Assembly: GCA_934101745.1 (NCBI GenBank)
Contig: CAKOSD010000012.1
Coordinates: 1-14,001 of the forward strand
Length of the DNA stretch: 14,001 nucleotides
Direction of reading: 5' to 3'
Origin: an uncultured Bacilli bacterium
GTDB taxonomy: Bacteria > Bacillota_I > Bacilli_A > RF39 > UBA660
Shown here: piece by piece, positions 13,194-14,001 of the stretch
How positions within the stretch are numbered: position 1 is the first letter of the stretch
Layout of the letters: the number at the start of each line of letters is the position of its first letter
Notes under the pieces: generated by a model
What the model was told of the DNA's origin: nothing
Databases searched by the model: none
Seen by the model: the letters and a program-made list of their open reading frames with translations, nothing else
Position numbers and translations under genes: made by a program

Positions 13194-13826
13194 ATGGGAT
13201 TATTCGATATATTCAGTAAAAAGAAAAGCAATACTTTCAATCAGCAGGTACAGAACACAGAAGTAAATAGGTTTGGGGAAGATTTGACAAGACTTAATGA
13301 AAATGGTGAATTACCTTGGGGATGGGTTTCGAGAAAAGATGATTTTAGGGATAAAATAGCAAGCGAGTATTCATATTTTTTCAATGAATGGTTGAATTCA
13401 AGAGAAGAAGAACCTAAAAAGCAGTATGCGACTTTAAAGAGTTTAATGTTATATGTGAATGATGCTCAAAAGGCTTGTAAAGAAAAAGGTGAATGTTATG
13501 AATTTTGGTTTAATAATATAGTCGTAAGAGATGTGTGGATTCAGGATAGAAATAATGAACTACAAAACTTGACTCAAAACATAGATAAATTGCAGTCAGA
13601 GTATGAACGAAAGATATATATTGAAAATATAATTGCTCCAAAGCTAAGAGAAAAATTGCTTGAAATAATAAATGATAATTCTGGTATATTGCAGAAAGAT
13701 ATATATAAATACTTTGATGATGATGTTAAAGAATATATTGTATTTAACCTTTATAATATGGAAAAAGAAAATGTTATTATTAGAGAAAAATCAGGAAGAA
13801 CATATAAATTAACCATAAAGGAATAG
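13194..13826 (+). CDS. Protein of unknown function with C-terminal winged-helix-like domain (probable moron)
   Basis: This 210-residue protein has no function I can assign. It opens MGLFDIFSKKK, a short hydrophobic-basic start often found in accessory proteins that touch the membrane. A middle domain holds ELPWGWVSRKDDF, two cysteines (95 and 101, CKEKGEC) and YEFWFNNIVV; residues about 118-145 are a coiled coil. The C-terminal 55 residues (LREKLLEIINDNSGILQKDI to GRTYKLTIK) look like a winged helix, with ILQKDIYKYF as the possible turn-recognition part. I have seen similar proteins near Firmicutes prophages, always hypothetical. It has its own promoter and is flanked by hairpins. Lysine codons are 15 AAA to 7 AAG, against 8 to 27 in the capsid gene, suggesting separate origin. 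Confidence 0.75.
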   Translation: MGLFDIFSKKKSNTFNQQVQNTEVNRFGEDLTRLNENGELPWGWVSRKDDFRDKIASEYSYFFNEWLNSREEEPKKQYATLKSLMLYVNDAQKACKEKGECYEFWFNNIVVRDVWIQDRNNELQNLTQNIDKLQSEYERKIYIENIIAPKLREKLLEIINDNSGILQKDIYKYFDDDVKEYIVFNLYNMEKENVIIREKSGRTYKLTIKE

Positions 13827-13851
13827 GTTAAACTACCCCTTCATGGTTAAT
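13808..13851 (+). terminator. Long inverted repeat at the end of the last gene
   Basis: ATTAACCAT (13808-13816) is a perfect inverted repeat of ATGGTTAAT (13843-13851). After one A-C mismatch the stem continues with AAGG/CCTT, and GGT/ACC can close the top. The left arm is the end of the coding sequence and the stop TAG lies in the upper part. No T-run follows, so it is not a standard terminator; it may protect the transcript end or be a binding site. Confidence 0.45.
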
Positions 13852-14001
13852 ATTAAACTATATAAATAAGAAGAGATTCTTTACATATTAAAGTTAGATT
13901 CATATCCAACAACCATGAGCTAATGAACTTGGACATCTGGAAATGGTTAGTACAATGGTTCATCAGCTTACAAGAAATCTTACAATGGAACAGATAAAAG
14001 G

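Noticed and set aside
13951..14001. An open frame to the window end starting after a stop (YNGSSAYKKSYNGTDKR).
   Set aside because: It has no start codon or ribosome site and is only 17 codons; the upstream frame has several stops.

Overview
The window is the middle and right part of the late region of a temperate siphophage (long, non-contractile tail), most likely a prophage of a low-GC Gram-positive host of the Lachnospiraceae/Clostridia type. This rests on the AT-rich sequence, the AAG/CAG/CTT-biased codon use of the structural genes, the purine-rich Shine-Dalgarno sites in front of nearly every gene, and the gene order, which is the Firmicutes siphophage plan. All supported genes are on the + strand. 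No terminase, portal, integrase, repressor or replication gene is present; terminase and portal would be expected to the left. Names come from reading the translations and recalling families, not from a database search.

Layout. 1-280: a possible 3' end of an upstream gene, a small reading frame broken by a stop codon, an intrinsic terminator, and a leader with two 25-base hairpin repeats. 281-3793: head and connector module (scaffold, major capsid protein, adaptor, head-closure protein, HK97 gp10-like protein, tail-completion protein). 3790-5339: major tail protein and the pair of tail assembly chaperone frames, the second probably reached by a -1 frameshift. 5355-11288: a terminator-like hairpin, then tape measure (TTG start), Dit and Tal; Tal carries a duplicated beta module and a short collagen-like linker and probably does host binding. 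11287-13123: lysis module, with a small membrane-anchored coiled-coil protein, a holin and a GH25 muramidase with two C-terminal beta modules, separated by terminators. 13164-13851: one gene of unknown function with its own extended -10 promoter between hairpins, and with lysine codon use opposite to the capsid gene. It looks like a moron (accessory cargo gene). 13852-14001 holds nothing I can name.

How it works together: scaffold and capsid protein build the procapsid; adaptor, closure, gp10-like and completion proteins join head to tail; the chaperones load the tape measure, around which the major tail protein polymerises; Dit and Tal form the tip; the holin releases the muramidase to lyse the cell. 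The points most worth a second look are the recurring AAAGCAYC/GGTGCTTTTTT hairpins inside an operon that should be read through, the hairpin repeat leader, the chaperone frameshift with no canonical slippery site, and the moron cassette at the right end.
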